Below are positions 1-12,415 of a stretch of 64,000 nt of DNA, one piece after another. Numbering within the stretch: position 1 is the first letter of the stretch; each line of letters begins with the position of its first letter. Origin of the DNA: Mytilinidion resinicola (Eukaryota > Ascomycota > Dothideomycetes > Mytilinidiales > Mytilinidiaceae); contig NW_022985471.1 in the NCBI RefSeq assembly GCF_010093595.1, positions 171,793-235,792 of the forward strand. Reading direction: 5' to 3'. The position numbers and the translations under genes were made by a program. Under the pieces are notes generated by a model. It did not search any database. It was not told the origin of the DNA and saw only the letters and a program-made list of their open reading frames with translations.

Positions 1-2
1 TC

Positions 3-3000
3 GAGGCGCCCCCGCCAATTCCCCGAGATGTGAATTTCGACAACAGCCAGCACACGAGGACACCCTCCAAGCCCATCCAGCACGTCCGGTCGCGCTCCTT
101 CTCCACCGCCGATGACCACACCACCTCGCCCAATGCCGAGCCGCACGGCACCTTCAAGATTGTCATAGAGCGTCCCTCGACGCGCCGCCCCAAGACAGCA
201 GACACCGGCTCGCTCCCAGTTTTGCAGGTGCCAATTCCCCACTACAGGCTGGGGACTCCGCGATTCAGTGCGAGGGGGACGGCCATGCTGCGGAGCTCCG
301 TACATACCAGGGCGTCGGGCGAAGACTACCAGCCCCACTCCTCAATGTTTTCCAACACCACCCGCGTCGATGACAACCCGTTTCCGTCTTTTATATCCCG
401 CCGCCACTCCGAAGCATTCCCTCCGACTCCCGTGCCGCATCGGACGACAATGGCCAAGGATCCTCTACAGCCGGCTACTGCGCCGTCATCCGCGCGCGTA
501 TCAAAGGTCCCAATTGGGCCTCAGATATACGATGCCCTGACGCTCAATCCTGATGACAATGCTGTAGTGAGGTTCTCGCCGACTGGCGATATATTAGCAG
601 CAACCCCGTCAAGACTGATAGCTCACATCACTTCTCCCAGCTTCTTGGATTACGAACTGCTTTCCGACTTCTTCCTAACTTTTCGATCATTTCTATCAGC
701 TCGCGACTTGGTTGCTTACCTGCTTGCGCGATTACGATGGGCTGTGAATCGACAGGATGACTTTGGCCGCATCGTGCGCGTTCGGACGTTTGTAGCTCTT
801 CGACATTGGATACTGAACTACTTTGTTGATGATTTTGTCCCGAACTACCAATTGCGAGTATACTTCTGCGGCCTAGTCAACAGCCTTCATGAGGATCTAC
901 GGATTCGAGAGGACGGTGGAGGAGGCGACATCAAGATTATTGGAGAACTTAAGAAGTGCTGGCGGCGGACATGTGCATTATATTGGGATGAGACGGAACT
1001 AGTGGGAAGGGACATGCCGGACGACGACCTTCTACCGGGAGGCCGCATTGGATCGCGAGAGTCGCGAGAGTCGCGAGATATGCTCCCACCCGTCACACCC
1101 CCTCGGCAGACTGCTAGATCGAAGGCGAAGACGGATACCTTCAGCTCGAATCCGAGTGACCAGTTTGCCAGCAAGCACATGGACTGGGTGAGGAGCCCTC
1201 GACATATTCCCCAGCAATCGCTCACCTCACCACATGTGTCTTCCCAGGACTACGATGGAATGCCAGTTCCTCTGTCTCCTGAAAGCGAAATTAGTATGCA
1301 AGTCCTCTCATGCTCTATTCCGATGCGGGGGTTAAACCGAGCAGACCCAGGAACCGACTTGCCCCTATACCCACATCCGGTGCCTGCCCATGCAGCCACC
1401 AGTCCTCAATACTCTGTATCGATCAGCCGAGCGAACCGTCCTTCGCACGCCCACAAGCGTAGTGGCAGCTTCTCAGATGCCCTCAGGGATCATCGTGCAC
1501 CACTCCCTCTTAGTAAGATCAATAGTCAGGATGCGCGAGTCTCGTCAGGATTGAAGGTGCCGGGCAGCCTAGTCCGAGGTGCTATTTTCCAGCCCAGCTC
1601 GCCTTACATTGACATTAAGACGATCGGAACATTGCACTCTGCAAAATCACACGCTGAGCTAGAACTTGTGGATGTCAGTGGCCAATATGGAACACCAAAA
1701 ACGGGGTATGCCCAAAGCCCTGGAATGAAGAAGATACTAGGCAGTGTCCGCCGGGCATTGAGCACTAAACCAGGTAACCTTCCTCATGCAAACTCGTCTG
1801 GATCCTTCGAGCAGCAACCTGCCGTATCTTCTGCTCGGGTCTCGGATCCTAATCTAATCCAAAACACTGCATCATCGGGTGGAGTGCACAAACGAAGATA
1901 TGCTCGCAGCCGAACCCAGGGACGGTACGATGCGTTGGCCGCCAAGGTTTCGGAAAGCTTCAATGCGGCCATCAAGGTAGAGCTTGAATTAGAGAAGCAA
2001 GGATCTAATAGTGCCGCTGGAACTGGTGGGTGGGATTTTGCCATCAACAAGCCCAGGTCACAATTGTCCGAAGACAAATTAGGGCCACCGGGTACCAATC
2101 ACACTAGGCTGAATAGCAATGTCACTATGGGTAGTCGATCTATCGTAATATTCGACGACACTAGCGTTCCAATGGTGCCCATGATGTCTGGAGCGTTGCC
2201 GGTGGTAGGGGGAATATCTCAGTCTGCTTCTGGGTCACCGACAGCGAATCAACACGATGCTCCAAAGCCCGAGGATGTACCTGAAGAACAGGTGGAGATG
2301 ACTAGGCACTCCGAACTCTACGAGGACCCACCTCCCCTTGAGGATCTTGGATTACGGTATCAGACTCCACAAGACGTAGCTCGTCCGCCATCCTCAATTA
2401 CGAGCCTGCCAAAACGGTCAATGTCTAGTCATAAGCCAGTAACCCATCGGCCGTCGTCTGCACTAAGACGCCAGGCCTCAATGAAGTCTGCGCGATCAGC
2501 ATCGGCATCGTTGAGGCGATACACATCATACAGCGGCTTAAACAAGCATCAAGCCAACCCTAGCCTGGGCGCTTCTTCAATCCAGAGCATGTCTTCAGAC
2601 AATGACCCTTTTGTCCTCGATCGACAGCCCGCGCGACAACTTCGAAGACGACCAGGTGGCAATCTCAGGGAGGCGGGCAACATACATGAGCTCGAGCCCA
2701 TTCAACGTCCTCATTCCACCGGAACGCTATCTAACCGTACTCACTCAATAGCTAACTCTGTCATTCATACGTCCGGGATTGCTACCAACCCTGTGGACCC
2801 CTCCGAGGAGAGCAAAGGCCTCGGCAATCCTATTGCTCCTGAGGCTGCAACACCAAAGAAACGTTTGTCGCTCGTAGAAACCCACTCATCGCAACCAAAC
2901 CTAAGACCTTCTTTTGAAGCCGAAGTAGCGAAGCTTGCTGCTTTGCCCGACGATACCGATGATGACGGAGGGGTGGAATCTGCGCTGCTCAAATTAGAAG

Positions 3001-4753
3001 GGAAGTACGAAAAGAAGAGTCCAGAGCCTTCGCCTCGTGCGACTGGTGTTCCGGAAACTTATCGCCCAACTGGCTCGCCGGAGTTCAACAACTCCCAGCA
3101 GTCAATCACTCAATCCTCAGACACCGCGAGAGCACTAAGCAGCAATGCTGAAACAGTTGATGGATCAATCAGTAGACGAGCTCCTGCTCCGGCTCCATCG
3201 ATTGAAGGTACTAGTGTATACAGATTATCAGGGGAAGACTTCGCACCACGACGAACACCTCCTGATTCCTCGATCGCCGAATCTGAGGATTCCTTCTCTT
3301 CAATTCCACTTCTGGAGCGTGGATTAAGTGATGCAGCTGTATCAAGGTCCTACAAGTCACAACAAGGTCGGATGAGGGCTTCAGCAAAGCCAGCGCCTCT
3401 CAATCCATCCTCCCCAAGTCGAACCCGCACACAAACTACTCGTCAGTATGGCTCGCCGGACTCTTCGATGGAGTTCGTTGTGGAGACAGACAGCATGAAG
3501 AGAATACCAAAAGGCTCCACGATCCCAAGATCACCCAACCCGCGCGAGTCTTTTCTACTAAATGAAGATGAAGATCTCAGCGACATGTCCGACAACGATG
3601 CCACGCCTCGGTCAGATGGTGATAGCCAGGGTGTCAGGAGTTTTTTTGACGACGAGCCTGCTGTTTTGGACAACGACAACGATGTCTTGCGCCACCCGAT
3701 GCGTCATCCACCCACGCCTCCTTTGACAGCCGACCGTTTCAACAAATCGATGCCTTCAGTCGACACGACAGTCTTCCAACGAGGCCTCCCCACGCCCGGT
3801 CTTACCCCAACCACCAAGCTTAACACCCTCCCCTTCAGCCAAGCCACTCAACAAACCGAGGCCATCGAACTGAAAGACCTTAAAAAAGACACCCTTCCCG
3901 CCCAACCCCCTTCCCATCTCCCCTTCATCCTCGCCTACGACTCCGAAACCCTCGCGCAACAATTCACCGTCATCGAAAAAGACGCCCTCGACGAAATCGA
4001 CTGGAAAGAGCTCATCGAGCTCCGCTGGAAACAATCTTCCCCCCAAATCCATGATTGGGTCGAATACCTCCGCACCGAAGAGCCGCGCGGCGTCGACATC
4101 GTCATCGCGCGCTTCAATCTCATGGTCAAGTGGGCGCTGAGCGAGATCGTGTTGACCGAGAATATTGAGGAGCGCGCGCGATGTATCGTCAAGTACATCC
4201 ACATCACGTCGCACGCGAGGCGTTACAGAAACTACGCGACGATGTACCAGATCACGATCGCGTTACTGAGCACGGATTGCGCGCGGTTGAAGCGGACGTG
4301 GGAGCTTGTCCCCGCGGCGGAGATACAGACGATGCGCGATCTCGAAGCGCTGGTCCAGCCGCTGCGCAACTTCCATAATCTGCGTGTGGAGATGGAGACG
4401 GCGAGTTTGGAGGAGGGGTGTATTCCCTTCATCGGTAAGCTTACCACTTCTCTCCTTTTGAATTCCCTACAACTGTACAGTGTTGACTGACATGAATAGG
4501 TATCTACACCCGCGACCTCATTTACAACGCCCAAAAACCGGCTTTCATCGGTGACGCCCCCGTCGGCGGCGAGCGCCTCGTCAACTTCGAACGCCACCAC
4601 ACCGCCGCCTCGATCGTAAAATCGCTTCTGAGGTTGCTAGAAGCGAGCTCGAAGTACACGTTTACACCCGAGCCGGCGATCGTGAGCCGCTGTCTGTGGA
4701 TGGCGGCACTGAGTGATGAGGAGATTGGGGTTTGGAGCCGGAAGTGGGAGTAA
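3..4753 (+). CDS. LTE1: Lte1-type Ras guanine-nucleotide exchange factor (5' end outside window)
   Basis: The protein is a large exchange factor for a Ras-like GTPase. In yeast the Lte1 family acts at the bud cortex in mitotic-exit control. The frame is already open at the window edge and the first in-frame ATG is not near the edge, so the true start lies upstream. About 1,561 residues are visible. A RasGEF_N (REM) domain lies near residues 180-290 (motif LLSDFFLTFRSFLSARDLV), followed by about 1,000 Ser/Pro-rich disordered residues. A catalytic RasGEF domain runs from about residue 1,310 to the end (DEIDWKELIELRW, CIPFIG). One intron, 4435-4499, has donor gtaagc and acceptor tag; splicing restores FIG-IYTRDL, a conserved RasGEF stretch, and the stop is at 4751-4753. 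The wide spacing of the two domains and the total length near 1,500 match Lte1 rather than Cdc25, which carries an SH3 domain. The family is clear; the Lte1 name rests on architecture. Confidence 0.85.
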
Positions 4754-6418
4754 ATCGCGAGCTCCCTTATCCACCACCCCACCCTTACCCGTGTCTCGAT
4801 TGTACATTCATTTCCGAATCTTTCTTGTCATTATTCTGGGTTTTGTGGATATTTTCAATAAGTCGCTTGGATATACGTTATCCCCGATTTCCGTCCTTTT
4901 GGCGATTTCTCTTTTTTTGAGAAACTACGTAATGTGTTTTCTGCACCTTGCACAGCGGAGCTTGGTTTTACGAATGTCATGACGGCTGGCTTTTGTTTTG
5001 TTTTTTGCGCTTGGGTTTACCTATGGGATTTGGTATGGTGATCTTGTGGTTTGTGTGTGTTGGATTAGTTCTACTAGATTTGTGAGCTCAGGCGTGGTTT
5101 ACGTTGCTGTTTTGGGGGATGGGGAGCAAGAGATGTGTGGATGTGTGGATGATGAAAGGGTCGGCTGTCTGAATTGCACGGGTGTATTCTTTGATATAGG
5201 ATGTGTAGTCTTGGACGAGGGATGCGGGATGCGGGAGGTTGTCTATCCCTGTAGCTAATGTCCTGAGACGGGACGTTGGAATAAGCAAGCTGGACGGGTA
5301 TAGCTCTGCCTACCTATCTGTGAATATAATACAAGTATTTGAGAGCACTTAAGAGTGATATGTATTTCTACCGTGCGAGTTATCTGTGCGATTTGCCTGC
5401 CCTCAAACACCCGCCTGCCATCCCCAACGTTCTTTTACGTCAAGCATCTAGTCGCTAGCATGTGATCTGGGTTGCATGTCACGTGTTCCCCCCCCCTCCT
5501 CCGGGCTCCTCGTTTCTTCCTTTTTTCCTCGGCAGAGCAGGAGGGGAGGATAGGGAATGGAAATCAAAAGCAAAGCCTGCGAGAATCCACCTGCATGGCT
5601 GCAGCAGGCAGTGGGAAACCAAAGCCACCAATGGATCAATCATCCCCTGATGGAGAGCTGGTGGGGGGGGGGGGGCTGGAGTTGCAAATGACCTCAACAA
5701 AGCGGGTGGATCAACATTTTGAACAAGCCACAGCCCAAGCCAATGGAGGTGGAGGAGAAGAGCAGGAGAGTGTTCAAACACTGGAACATACTCCGTCCCT
5801 GATGAGGTGGAGGGTGCGAGCAATGATGGCCTGAAGGAAGCAATGGATGTGGGCGGGGAGGGGTGCAGCGAATGCTCACTACGCTCTTCACAAGGAAAGC
5901 TGGGTGGAGGAGAGGCGGAGGATTAAAATCGAGCGTCGCGAGACGCGATGGTGTGGGAGGGGTGGTCAAATGATGCGCAAGACCCCAGAATGGTGTGTGG
6001 GTGTGGTGGAGGGTGGGTAACAGGAGTGGCCACCGAGGCGGATGGGTGGGAGCGGAATTGGGAGAAGTAGGACCTGATGGACAGAGGGGATAGAGGGTGG
6101 GATGGTGATGGTGGACGCCGGTAGTTTGGGATCATGGGAAGAGCAAGATTGAGGTAGAGATGATGGTGAGGATTGGGGTTGATGATGGGTTATCAGGAAG
6201 GGGGGAAGGGGGGGAAATAGCGCGGGTCATCGGTGGCATGAGATAGTGGTGTAAATTAACGGTCTATGCCGTCAGTTGTACCCCCTCTCGTATTTCTGTT
6301 GATTTGCAGGTTGTAGCATCTGAATATTGGTGGGACGCGACATTATGTACACGAAAGCCCTGTTTGCTACCAGCAGTGATTGCTGTATGTGATTGTCATA
6401 ATCCAACAGACCCTAGAT
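4754..6418. other. Gene-less intergenic stretch, G-rich in part
   Basis: I see no convincing gene here. The strand shown is rich in G and in GGTGG/GGAGG runs between about 5.5 and 6.2 kb, and has a run of 13 G at about 5663-5675. Short open frames occur in several frames at once, which is what such skewed composition gives. It probably holds the 3' end of the Ras-GEF transcript. Confidence 0.6.
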
Positions 6419-6664
6419 TTACAATGCCTTGCCATAGATATCCGTGCACATTCCTGCGAGCTATAAGGCTCCAATGTACTGGTAGAAATTGGAGGTAACG
6501 GATACACGTGCGTACACCATGTTGGCGCTGTCTGGGGTAGCCTCGTGAATTTACTAATTGTCCAAAGTGTCGAACTTCTCTCTTATCAGGAAAGCTGAAA
6601 ATAACATGAAACTCCTCACGCAGCGGTAAACGAATGTATGGATTCGTATAACGAGGCATTGTAA
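6419..6664 (-). repeat. Dispersed repeat, copy B, with 11-bp terminal inverted repeats
   Basis: This 246-bp segment lies 60 bp past the stop codon of the NACHT-ankyrin gene. Its ends are perfect inverted copies of ttacaatgcct (6419-6429 and 6654-6664), and each end carries a TA next to the CAATG, as a mariner-type target site would. Read on the minus strand it is about 75-80% identical by eye, over the first 150 nt, to the plus-strand segment 9808-10063. It also aligns with the core of the tandem units at 60.1-61.6 kb. The minus strand is open through it (begins MPRYTNPYIRLPLREEF, contains HFGQLVNSRGYPR). It could be a miniature inverted-repeat element or a remnant of a repeated coding unit. 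Confidence 0.7.
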
Positions 6665-6723
6665 CGTCCTCTAAATGCTCGGAAAGGCCGCTGCAGATCC
6701 TACTCAGTCCAGCCAAACCCCCA

Positions 6724-9700
6724 CTAAACGTGGATGGAAAAGAGCTGTCTGAATTTGACTGACAAGGCTTGAACTTGTAGTCTAGCGTATGTACCTTCAA
6801 TAGTGTCTTCCAGCCTTGTTAGTGCGGAGTTAATTGCAGTGAATTCATAAGAATACATCATACTGGGACCGCTTCTGACCATGGTAATGATGGTGTCGAT
6901 GTCGCTAGATAGGTCCGAAATGTCCGACGCTACGCACGTCTCGATAATCTGGCAAGCTAGGTGGATCCTCCCTAAAGAAACGGCAAGCCCCAGGGGTGTT
7001 TGGCCGTCGGCGTTTTTGCCCCAGAACCTCCTCTTGTAATGGAGAAGGAATATTATCTGTACGATCTGATTGTTGCCCATAGATACTGCAAGGTGGAGAG
7101 GAGTATCTTTGCTCTTGTTTACAGCGTTCACCTTTACGTCTTTGTGGCCGAGTAGAGATTGAGTGACTTTGGAACCCCCAACACGAGCTGCAAGGTGGAG
7201 AGCGGTCTCCCCGTCGCTGTTTACAGCATTGACTTTGACATCTTGATGGCTAAGGAACATTTGAACAACTTCGTGGCCGTTACGACCAGCTGCAAGGTGG
7301 AGAGCTGTTTGTCCGTCGCTGGTCATGGCGTTGACGTTGACCTCTTGATGATCCAGGAGTAATTGAACAATGTTACGACAACTGTCCCTGGCGGCAAGAT
7401 GGAGTACGGTAGCTCCATCCCTATTCACAGCGTTGACGTCTATCCGTGGGTGTGCGAGTAGACGCTGGAAATTCGCGACCCCCTCGCGAACAAAATGCAA
7501 AGCCGCAATGTGGAGAGCAGTATTTCCATCGAAGTTCGGAGCATTGACGTCTATGTGTGGGTGCGCGAGTAAACGCTTGATGACCAACTCATTCATTTTC
7601 CAATAAATTTGTCTTTGTGTTTGGACTGGATCTGGTAGTACTGCGTGACTGCTGTTGTCTTTGGAGTTGGTAGATATTTTCTCCTGAGTAAGCATTGCCT
7701 TAATGGCATCTATGCGTGATTCTGGAAGCAAATCCGGCCACTGCGATGCTTCAGGTGCTTCTATGGCAGAATGTAATTCTGTCCAACCTCGACTGTCTTG
7801 CAAGTTGATGTCTACTCCGTCATGGCCAAGCAAAACGTCTACAATCTCAAGATACCCCCGCGAAAAGGCATACCGTAGAGGCGACTGGTCCGGTCCCCAT
7901 GGTAGTGGATATCCCCACAATCCAAGGTAGGATTCCTGGGCTTGAAGAAGTGTCTTGACAAGCACTACGTCTCCCTGTTCGATCGCCAAGAAGATGAAAC
8001 TTTTGCGAGTTATTCCGTCCTTGGTCCGAATTACCTGGTTGGCATTGGCCCCATACTCTAGGAGCAGCTTCACTATCCCGTGCTTGTCGACGTTTTCCCC
8101 GCTCGACCAGATTGCAACCTTGAAAGCGCAATCAATTGCGTCGAAATAAGTAGAGGATGTATAGATTGATGGATCCAAACTCTGAGTAATGACACGCGTC
8201 CTGAATGGATTCCTGACATTCCCGGCGGTAGGCTGATTTGATTCATTGCGAGATTCCTCGTCTTCATCGACTGATCTGATGAAGGGGATATCTTTGAGGG
8301 AAAATTCGCTAGTTTGGGCTCGAGCTAGCAAAGTTCTCAAGGCATCTTCTTGATCAAAGTATGCAGCATAGGTCATCGAGTTTCCAAGGTCCCAGTTCTG
8401 CTTGATGAAGAGTTTCAGAATGGCAATACGACCTTGAGATGCTGCTCGGTCCGGTGGGGCGGTGGGGAACCCCGAGTATCTTGATTCGGTGGCGATCCTA
8501 GCGCGAAGCCGGAGCTTCGAAGCGATGTCCTGTGCGAGGATGTTTTCCATAGTTTGAAGGTTTCCAGCATCTATGGCATCATTCAGCATTAGGATGAAGT
8601 TGTTGACAGGCGTGAAGTATATTCTTCCGAGGGCCAGAGCAGACGCGCTGTACGCCTCTAACACTCTTTGGAGGAATATTGGTGCTGAACTGTGTGCTGC
8701 AGCTTTGAGTAAGCCTAGGTTGTAAGCTCCTTTACTTGGAGCGTCCCCAAGTGGTTCTAGAGATAGGAAGGTTTCCAGGATGGAGAGACGGCTCGATTCA
8801 CAGGCTAGTATAGCTGGGTTTCTCCCATTCTTGACCTCAAAATTGTAGTAGTCTGCAAGGCCTGGCTCACAGACTCTCAACAGGGGCGATAAGCCTTCAG
8901 CGGAAGCGAACATGAAGATGTTGAGCCTAGGTAAATTATGGGGTGGTTTGATTGCGGCGTATGGTCCGTTCTTCCATGGCCGGAACTGGAATGGCAGCTG
9001 CTTTGTCTCAACAAGATCCATGATTTTCGACCTTGTTAACTCGAGGTCGAAGACGTGCCATGCCCAATACGTGACGACGTAGTCAAGTAATTTGTACTTC
9101 TTGTGTAGTGACGTCGGTACTGGCTTAGATCGTAGGAGATTCCCATCGAACGTAACTGCATCAGGCACTGAGGAAGTCCCGAAAAGCGCTTTAAAAACTG
9201 TCAACACGGTAGAAGGTACTCCTGTCCATATCAGAGAATTCAGCGTTGAGGAATGGGTGACTACGGGTCGGGTTTCCGTGCGAGTCATTTGTTGTTCAAA
9301 GTCGGAGAAGTAAAGGTAGTCAAGACAGACTTGTCCGACTGTTTCTTGAGCCTCTTTCACTGAAGTGACTGAGACCAAGAACTGCTGCACGGTGTGGTGC
9401 GCGAACTTAACCGTGCGGTCTTCCCGATCATATGTGACCAGGTTTCCACAGACCTGAATCATTTCAAGCTCATCAGTTGGAATTTTTGTGGTGTCAAGGA
9501 AATTATCCCCCTTTTCGATTGCCATCGCCTCTTGGAGTTCGTCGATTGTTAAAGTACGGCGAGCACATACGACCCACTGGAAAATGCGCATTGCTAGCTT
9601 TATCTTGGTATTCCCATTGGGAGACGCAGTAACCTTGTCTAGAATTCTTGCGTATGTTTCTCCCAAGTCCTTTGGCAGGTGTGTGAGTATATGCCGTATC

Positions 9701-11620
9701 TGTGAGTCACTTAAAGCTTCGCAGATGTCATCGATCTGGAATTTGACCCAGAGAAACCTACTAGATGATTAGCCGGCTTGAGGGTTTTGTGCCAATAAAG
9801 TTTATTCCAATGCCTCGTCATAGAAATCCATACACTCGTTTTCCGCTGCGCGAGGAGCTTCGTAATATTTTCAGCATTCCAAATAAGAGAAAAGTTCAGC
9901 ATCTTGGATAACTTGTAAACTCGCCAGGCTACCCCAGATATCGTCAACAGGGAGTACGTGGATTAGAAGTATATCCGCTGCCCCCGGTTTCTATTAGTAC
10001 CTGTGTACGTTGGAGCCCCACAGACTGTGGCTGGAAAGTGTACGGATATCTATGGCAAGGCACTGTCCCCGAGGAAATTTCTTACATGTCTTTGGCGCCA
10101 TTGACAAGAGCAACAATAATCTCATCCTTCAAATCTGGGTCTTTGATACGGAGCTCGTCGGAGTTGATTTTTTGTTCAATCGAACAGCGGATGTAATGAG
10201 ATATTTGAGCGTGGTTCTGGGTATCGGACATGTCAATCGATGGATAACTGGCAAACAACTTTCTGATCAATCTCTCTTCGCGACGACTGGTAAGAAAAAC
10301 TTTCAGGGTACAGTCAGTACGATCCAGGGCCTTTGATACGATTTGATGAATTGCAGACTGGTTTTGTCGCGATAACTCATCAATTCCGTCTAGAACGAGA
10401 AAGACCGAATTGAATTCGAGGATGAAGCGATGAAGAAGCTTTGTGAGGCTATCGCACATTAAGCTAGGAGACACTGCCTCGTAGCATTCGATCAACTCTT
10501 CCTCGAATTGGTCGGTTATGTCTAGTTCAAGCTTCTCGATGAGTTGTCTTATGAGCGATCCAACGATAGCACCCATCTCCAAGGTCTTGGGATTGGCGTA
10601 GTCACAGTAGTAGTATGCCACCGCTGAATCATCACGAGCTATCATCGAATCGATAATGGCAGAGGCGAGGACGGTTTTACCAGACCCCGGTATTCCGAAG
10701 CAACAAAAGCAACCACTGCTTCCAGTGTCTTGAAGCCAAGCGGAGAACAAAGGATCATTCAAAACCCAATCTCCTGTGCCGTCGATCCGAACGCCTCGGG
10801 TTTTGTAGTGGTTCACTTGGTACTCTCCCGCAGAAAGCCGGGCAAGGACCCGGCGGCGCCTCTCTGCCTTCATGTTTCGCTCTTGCAGTTCCCTGTTTGC
10901 TTGTTCTATTTCTCGTTCTTGTTTGCTTTCGATCATATGCGACACGCCCGCTTCCCTCTCCACCTCCTTTTGGTGCATTCGGAACTGGTATAAATACACA
11001 TCGAATCGCTTGCTGAATGGTTTCCAGATCAGTTTGAACGGTTTGCGTGATTTTTTCCCCTCCGTGAAAACAGCCTTTGCGTCTGTACAGAACTTGACAA
11101 TATCCAGATAGGCATTTGCTAACGCAAGGACGAGCCGTTCGTGGTCAGGGAACAGGCGTTCGTAGATTCGAAAACGTGGCAGAACATCACCGATTCGAGC
11201 GAGGATATCGACTATCTTCTCATAGTATTTTCCAAAGTCCAAAGCATACTTCTTTGAGTCAGCGGAGCGTGTCGCGTACGCTAATCTACTCTTCTATCGA
11301 AATATACTACTTACTTGCAGTAAGACTCTGATACTGCCCCAGATTGGAGCCAACGCTAGCGAATACGTGTTCGAGAATACATCCATCGCTTTCCCATAAT
11401 CTTCTACTGCTTCCAGCAGCGGTCGCATCTTGTCGTGCACAGCTCGCGTTTTGCTCTCTGCCTTGTGTTTCTTCTCCGCCACACTAGCTCCGTAGAAGAT
11501 ATTCTCCAGCGTAGCCTTCTCGAAGAGGTTCTTCTCCTGATCCGAGAGGTCCGACATGAACCGCGCTTTGGCAAGCGCCCATGGTTGTGCTGGTATTGCG
11601 TCAACGCGGTGGGCTGACAT
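6724..11620 (-). CDS. NLR-like STAND protein: DUF7708-like helical domain, NACHT, ankyrin repeats
   Basis: A 1,501-residue signal-transducing NTPase, predicted cytosolic. Exons run 11620-11315, 11251-10086 and 9757-6724; introns are 11252-11314 (63 nt) and 9758-10085 (328 nt). Residues 1-250 form a helical N-terminal domain of the DUF7708 type (APIWGSIRVLLQ, then DILARIGDVLPRFRIYERLF) with a coiled coil after it. The NACHT NTPase has Walker A GIPGSGKT (288-295), Walker B VFLVLDGIDEL (385-395) and a TSRRE sensor. A winged-helix region follows (LAMRIFQWVVCARRTLTIDE), then a divergent middle, then ankyrin repeats at about 1120-1440, the last ones very regular (DGETALHLAA, DVKVNAVN). In fungi such proteins take part in heterokaryon incompatibility and non-self or symbiont sensing; the ligand here is unknown. 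The large second intron contains repeat copy A on the opposite strand, and copy B sits just downstream of the stop. No break is visible in the coding exons. Confidence 0.88.
9808..10063 (+). repeat. Dispersed repeat, copy A, inside intron 2 of the NACHT-ankyrin gene
   Basis: This plus-strand segment is homologous to the reverse complement of 6419-6664. The shared run starts caatgcctcgt and ends ggatatctatggcaaggca in both. Its ends are imperfect inverted repeats (caatgcct / aggcactg). Both splice sites of the host intron lie outside it; removing it leaves an intron of about 72 nt, normal for this genome. In the frame that matches copy B there is one stop codon, and small indels follow, so it is not coding now. 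Confidence 0.75.
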
Positions 11621-12415
11621 CTTAGAGGGAGTTCATGTGCGGCTCCTAGGTATCGGGGGATCGTTTCGTGGCTAAGAAGGGTGGTCTGCGAGGGCTCTCG
11701 GTATGGTATGAATGTGATCAGTTGGAACTATGTGGATGTTAACGATAATGTAACGAAGAAAAAGTTCTTTAAAGGCGAGAGAGAAGGAGAGTCAGTCCAT
11801 GAAGTTGTTAGTGATAAGGGCAGGTAGGCTGAGCTGCTCAAGCTGGGCGGCCTCGCAAGGCTGAATATCTGCATCTTGAGGCTCCCTCGGGCGTCGTTAT
11901 TGGATGCGCCTTTGAAGGCATCTAAAGCCACAAATCTCCAGTACAGGAGGGCTTGAGATGTGCAGGACTTGAGATCAGCAGGCTCTATGATATCCTATAT
12001 TAGTAGGCAGCGAAAAGCGTCTTCGGACGAGAGGGTTGATGAATGACAAGACGATAGGTTTCGCGTCTGCCGTCGTGGTATTCTATGTATTATGTCCTTA
12101 GTCACCATCTGTATTCTAGCTCCAAGGTCTCCTCCAAATATTCTCTTCAACCTTCCATCTCTGCGCTAATTTCTATATTGAGAGATGAATGTGGAATCCA
12201 CAATTGCATTGTTAATGGCCGGACCTCAGTTCCAACATTACTTCCTTGAGCGATACGTCTCGGCCCCACTGGAAACTGGCGGGAAAAATTCCCCTTAACA
12301 TCGTGTCCGAGACGCAATTCTCGCCGCTAATGCACTAACTGGTCGATTCGCAACATTATAAACCCCAGCATGCTGCAACTATCAAAACGTACTCCAACTT
12401 CTCATATCACCCGTC
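11621..12415. other. Divergent intergenic region between the NACHT-ankyrin and dehydratase genes
   Basis: No gene is seen. It should hold the promoters of two divergently transcribed genes. A TATA-like element close to the dehydratase start is listed separately. Confidence 0.6.
12357..12362 (+). promoter_or_regulatory. TATA box candidate for the dehydratase gene
   Basis: TATAAA lies 54 bp upstream of the ATG at 12416, in an otherwise mixed-composition region. The position suits a fungal core promoter with a short leader. Nothing beyond sequence match supports it. Confidence 0.45.

Noticed and set aside
6396..6800. 134-codon minus frame overlapping the end of the NACHT-ankyrin gene
   Set aside because: It is the tail of that gene in another frame plus repeat copy B; no independent gene is supported.
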